In this document: one piece after another, positions 6,774-7,961 of the stretch
How positions within the stretch are numbered: position 1 is the stretch's first letter
Layout: each line of letters begins with the position of its first letter
Position numbers and translations under genes: made by a program
Notes under the pieces: generated by a model
Seen by the model: only the letters and a program-made list of their open reading frames with translations
Databases searched by the model: none
Told to the model about the DNA's origin: nothing
From: Sulfuricurvum sp. IAE1
Lineage (GTDB): Bacteria; Campylobacterota; Campylobacteria; Campylobacterales; Sulfurimonadaceae
Assembly (NCBI GenBank): GCA_945867285.1
Contig: CAMBHX010000072.1
Span: 1-7,961, forward strand
Reading direction: 5' to 3'
Length of the DNA: 7,961 nucleotides

Positions 6774-6794
6774 ATGAATAAAGTGGATATAAAA

Positions 6795-6815
6795 AATGAG
6801 ATTTTAATGAGATTT
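6795..6815 (-). promoter_or_regulatory. tandem direct repeats with 11-bp period, possible OmpR/PhoB-type operator
   Basis: The minus strand carries AAATCTCATT at 6815-6806 and again at 6804-6795, identical over 10 bases and offset by 11 bp. That spacing is the hallmark of sites bound by OmpR/PhoB-family dimers, and such a regulator is encoded immediately upstream. A third copy, AAACCTCATT with one mismatch, lies at 6713-6704 next to the candidate promoter. The core ACCTCAT appears once more at 6663-6657. Binding is inferred. Confidence 0.4.
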
Positions 6816-6830
6816 GAAATCATATAAGAG

Positions 6831-7511
6831 TTAGGCATTAATTTTATATCCGATTCCGTTATGATTGGATACAACATCATTATATGTTTTTTTACGAATT
6901 CCTCGAACCAGTGTACGAAGAGCATCCATACTCATCATAGATTCTTGCCATACGAGCATTTCTATAGCATCGTAACTGACAATTTGATGTCTATTTCTGA
7001 GAAGCAGCTCGATGAGTAGATACTCTTTTTTTGATAATTGGACGTATGTTCCATCCATAGTATTGACTGTTTTATTGATGGGATCATAGGTAAATCCATT
7101 ATGCAAATGGGTAAAAGTTAGGGGATGGCAGTTCACCACTTTTTTAATCGCTGATTGAAGAGCTTCCGTTAAATCCTCTTTTTTGCAAGGCTTTATAAGA
7201 TATCGAGTGATATCGAGGTTAATCGCTGCTAGAAGTGTTTCTTTGTCCGCATGATCCGTAGTGATTATAACAGGTGTAAAAACTTCTTTTTCTCTGAGAC
7301 AGCGAATAAAGTTGAGCCCACTTTGATCGGGTAATTCCAAATCAATCAAAGCAATGTCAATTTCATGCATCCGAAATAAATCACACCCTTGTGCGGTATT
7401 ATCAGTATGAAAAACACGTAATCCATTGTTTTGCATCAACTGTGTACCACGTGCACGGATCTCTGAATCTTTTTCCATATACAAGACTGTTAAATTATGG
7501 GTTGCAAACAT
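6831..7511 (-). CDS. OmpR/PhoB-type response regulator with altered acidic pocket
   Basis: This encodes 226 residues from an ATG at 7511, chosen because AAGGGAG lies 6 bases upstream. A longer frame from 7595 exists but sits inside the GGDEF gene. The receiver domain spans about 7-122 with phospho-acceptor Asp57 in ALIDLELPDQSG, Thr85 in VIITTDH and Lys107 in YLIKP. The acidic pair that binds magnesium in receivers is Glu13-Lys14 here (LYMEKDSEIR), so the second acid is a lysine. The C-terminal domain (about 129-226) is a winged helix of the trans_reg_C type, with LSKKEYLLIELLLRN, a recognition region around ALRTLVRGIRKKTYN, and the GIGYKI wing. The gene overlaps the GGDEF gene by 17 bp. No histidine kinase is visible. 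Direct repeats with the right spacing lie just downstream, so it may control the next operon. Confidence 0.88.
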   Translation of the reverse strand: MFATHNLTVLYMEKDSEIRARGTQLMQNNGLRVFHTDNTAQGCDLFRMHEIDIALIDLELPDQSGLNFIRCLREKEVFTPVIITTDHADKETLLAAINLDITRYLIKPCKKEDLTEALQSAIKKVVNCHPLTFTHLHNGFTYDPINKTVNTMDGTYVQLSKKEYLLIELLLRNRHQIVSYDAIEMLVWQESMMSMDALRTLVRGIRKKTYNDVVSNHNGIGYKINA

Positions 7512-7961
7512 TCTTTTCTCCCTTTTTGTCATATATGACGGTCTTATTTCTACCCTGTTCTTTGGCTTGATACATTGCTTCATCCGCTGCAGCAATCATC
7601 TCATCAATACTTTTAATCGGATCGTATTCAGAAATTCCGATACTTATTGTGAGTGAATCATCCAAGGTAAAATCATGTGATTGGATACAATGACGCAATT
7701 TTTCAGCAATAAGATAAGCAGATTCAGCATCTGTACCGGGTAAAATAATAAGAAATTCTTCTCCACCCCATCGTCCAAATATATCACTATTGCGTAAAGT
7801 ATAACGGACAATAGTTGTCAAATCAATCAAGATTTGATCCCCTTTTTGGTGACCATAATGGTCGTTAACCTGCTTGAAATGATCCAGATCAATAAAAAGC
7901 AGTGAAAATGTACTTTCGCCCCGATAGGCTTCTTGTATTTCATGTGTCAACAGTAAATTAA
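7495..7961 (-). CDS. GGDEF-domain diguanylate cyclase (N-terminus beyond window)
   Basis: The frame is open to the right edge; 154 residues of the C-terminus are visible. It holds most of a GGDEF domain: SLLFIDLDHFKQVND with the metal-binding Asp, the substrate helix HYGHQKGD, the catalytic signature GGEEF (7753-7767), and an inhibitory-site motif RNSD at the standard distance upstream (RxxDxxxRxGGEEF). AMYQAKEQGRNK closes the domain. Catalytic and feedback sites look intact, so it should make cyclic di-GMP from two GTP. The missing N-terminal part of the protein would hold the sensor or receiver. A TTG at 7950 is not the start, since the domain continues upstream of it. The stop overlaps the response regulator gene by 17 bp, pointing to co-transcription. 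Confidence 0.9.
   Translation of the reverse strand, partial: NLLLTHEIQEAYRGESTFSLLFIDLDHFKQVNDHYGHQKGDQILIDLTTIVRYTLRNSDIFGRWGGEEFLIILPGTDAESAYLIAEKLRHCIQSHDFTLDDSLTISIGISEYDPIKSIDEMIAAADEAMYQAKEQGRNKTVIYDKKGEKNVCNP
7518..7524 (-). promoter_or_regulatory. ribosome binding site that sets the response regulator start
   Basis: The minus strand AAGGGAG precedes the ATG at 7511 by 6 bases. It lies inside the 3' end of the GGDEF gene and supports the shorter start over an ATG at 7595. Confidence 0.75.

Larger units (their letters stand above)
6689..6775 (-). promoter_or_regulatory. candidate promoter region for the eight-gene operon
   Basis: The 201-bp spacer between the response regulator stop (6831) and the cytochrome-porin start holds no gene. 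Reading the minus strand, T-rich blocks lead to TTTTTTTTATAAAT with a -10-like TATAAA at 6727-6722. A second TATAAA follows at 6718-6713 and a TAGAAT at 6694-6689. A T-rich upstream run with a good -10 and no clear -35 is the usual look of housekeeping promoters in Campylobacterota. I cannot say which hexamer is used. No sigma-54 (GG-N10-GC) site was seen. The leader would be about 60-90 bases. Confidence 0.45.

Noticed and set aside
6795..6830. Intrinsic terminator just after the response regulator gene
   Set aside because: No GC-rich hairpin precedes the T-runs there; the only inverted repeat is the A/T-only one further on, which is too weak to call a terminator.
7495..7950. TTG at 7950 as the start of the GGDEF protein
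   Set aside because: Coding continues upstream to the window edge and the GGDEF fold needs residues before this point, so the gene is simply cut off.
1..7961. CRISPR arrays, tRNA or rRNA genes, insertion sequences
   Set aside because: No regular repeat-spacer pattern, cloverleaf-like sequence, transposase or long terminal inverted repeats were seen; the window is almost fully occupied by coding sequence.

Overview
All recognisable genes in this window lie on the minus strand, so transcription runs from high to low coordinates. The base composition is moderately AT-rich. Three things together suggest a Gram-negative member of the Campylobacterota, such as Sulfuricurvum or Sulfurimonas: the receiver-domain style of the response regulator, the T-rich promoter-like spacer, and outer-membrane plus type II secretion components. 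This is an inference from style only; no ribosomal or other marker gene is present.

Layout in transcription order. (1) Right edge, 7961-6831: the 3' end of a GGDEF diguanylate cyclase gene overlaps by 17 bp an OmpR/PhoB-type response regulator gene. (2) 6830-6630: a 201-bp, very AT-rich spacer. It holds promoter-like hexamers, a 12-bp all-A/T inverted repeat, and two perfect 10-bp direct repeats 11 bp apart with a third near-copy closer to the next gene. (3) 6629-1: one tightly packed operon of eight genes. They encode a monohaem cytochrome-porin fusion resembling Cyc2, a secreted protein with a C-terminal anchor, an exosortase-family transpeptidase, and GspK-, GspL-, GspM-, GspN- and GspC-like proteins, the last cut by the window edge. 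Gaps are 13, 2 and 7 bp, followed by ATGA overlaps and then a 17-bp overlap, so the operon looks translationally coupled.

The likely story is a dedicated, self-contained surface-display system. The exosortase has the expected Cys, Arg and His and sits directly after a single candidate substrate. That substrate ends in a short Asp/Ser/Gly motif, a hydrophobic helix and a basic tail, and lacks the usual PEP motif. The same operon carries the inner-membrane and pseudopilin-tip part of a type II secretion system in a permuted order (K-L-M-N-C). Both the substrate and the cytochrome-porin have Sec signal peptides. A plausible model is that the substrate is processed by the exosortase, passes the outer membrane through the Gsp machine and works at the surface next to the cytochrome-porin, perhaps in extracellular electron uptake. 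The gene grouping and motifs are seen directly; the joint function is inference.

The genes running off both ends (the GGDEF N-terminus and the rest of GspC, perhaps followed by GspD/E/F/G) cannot be judged here.
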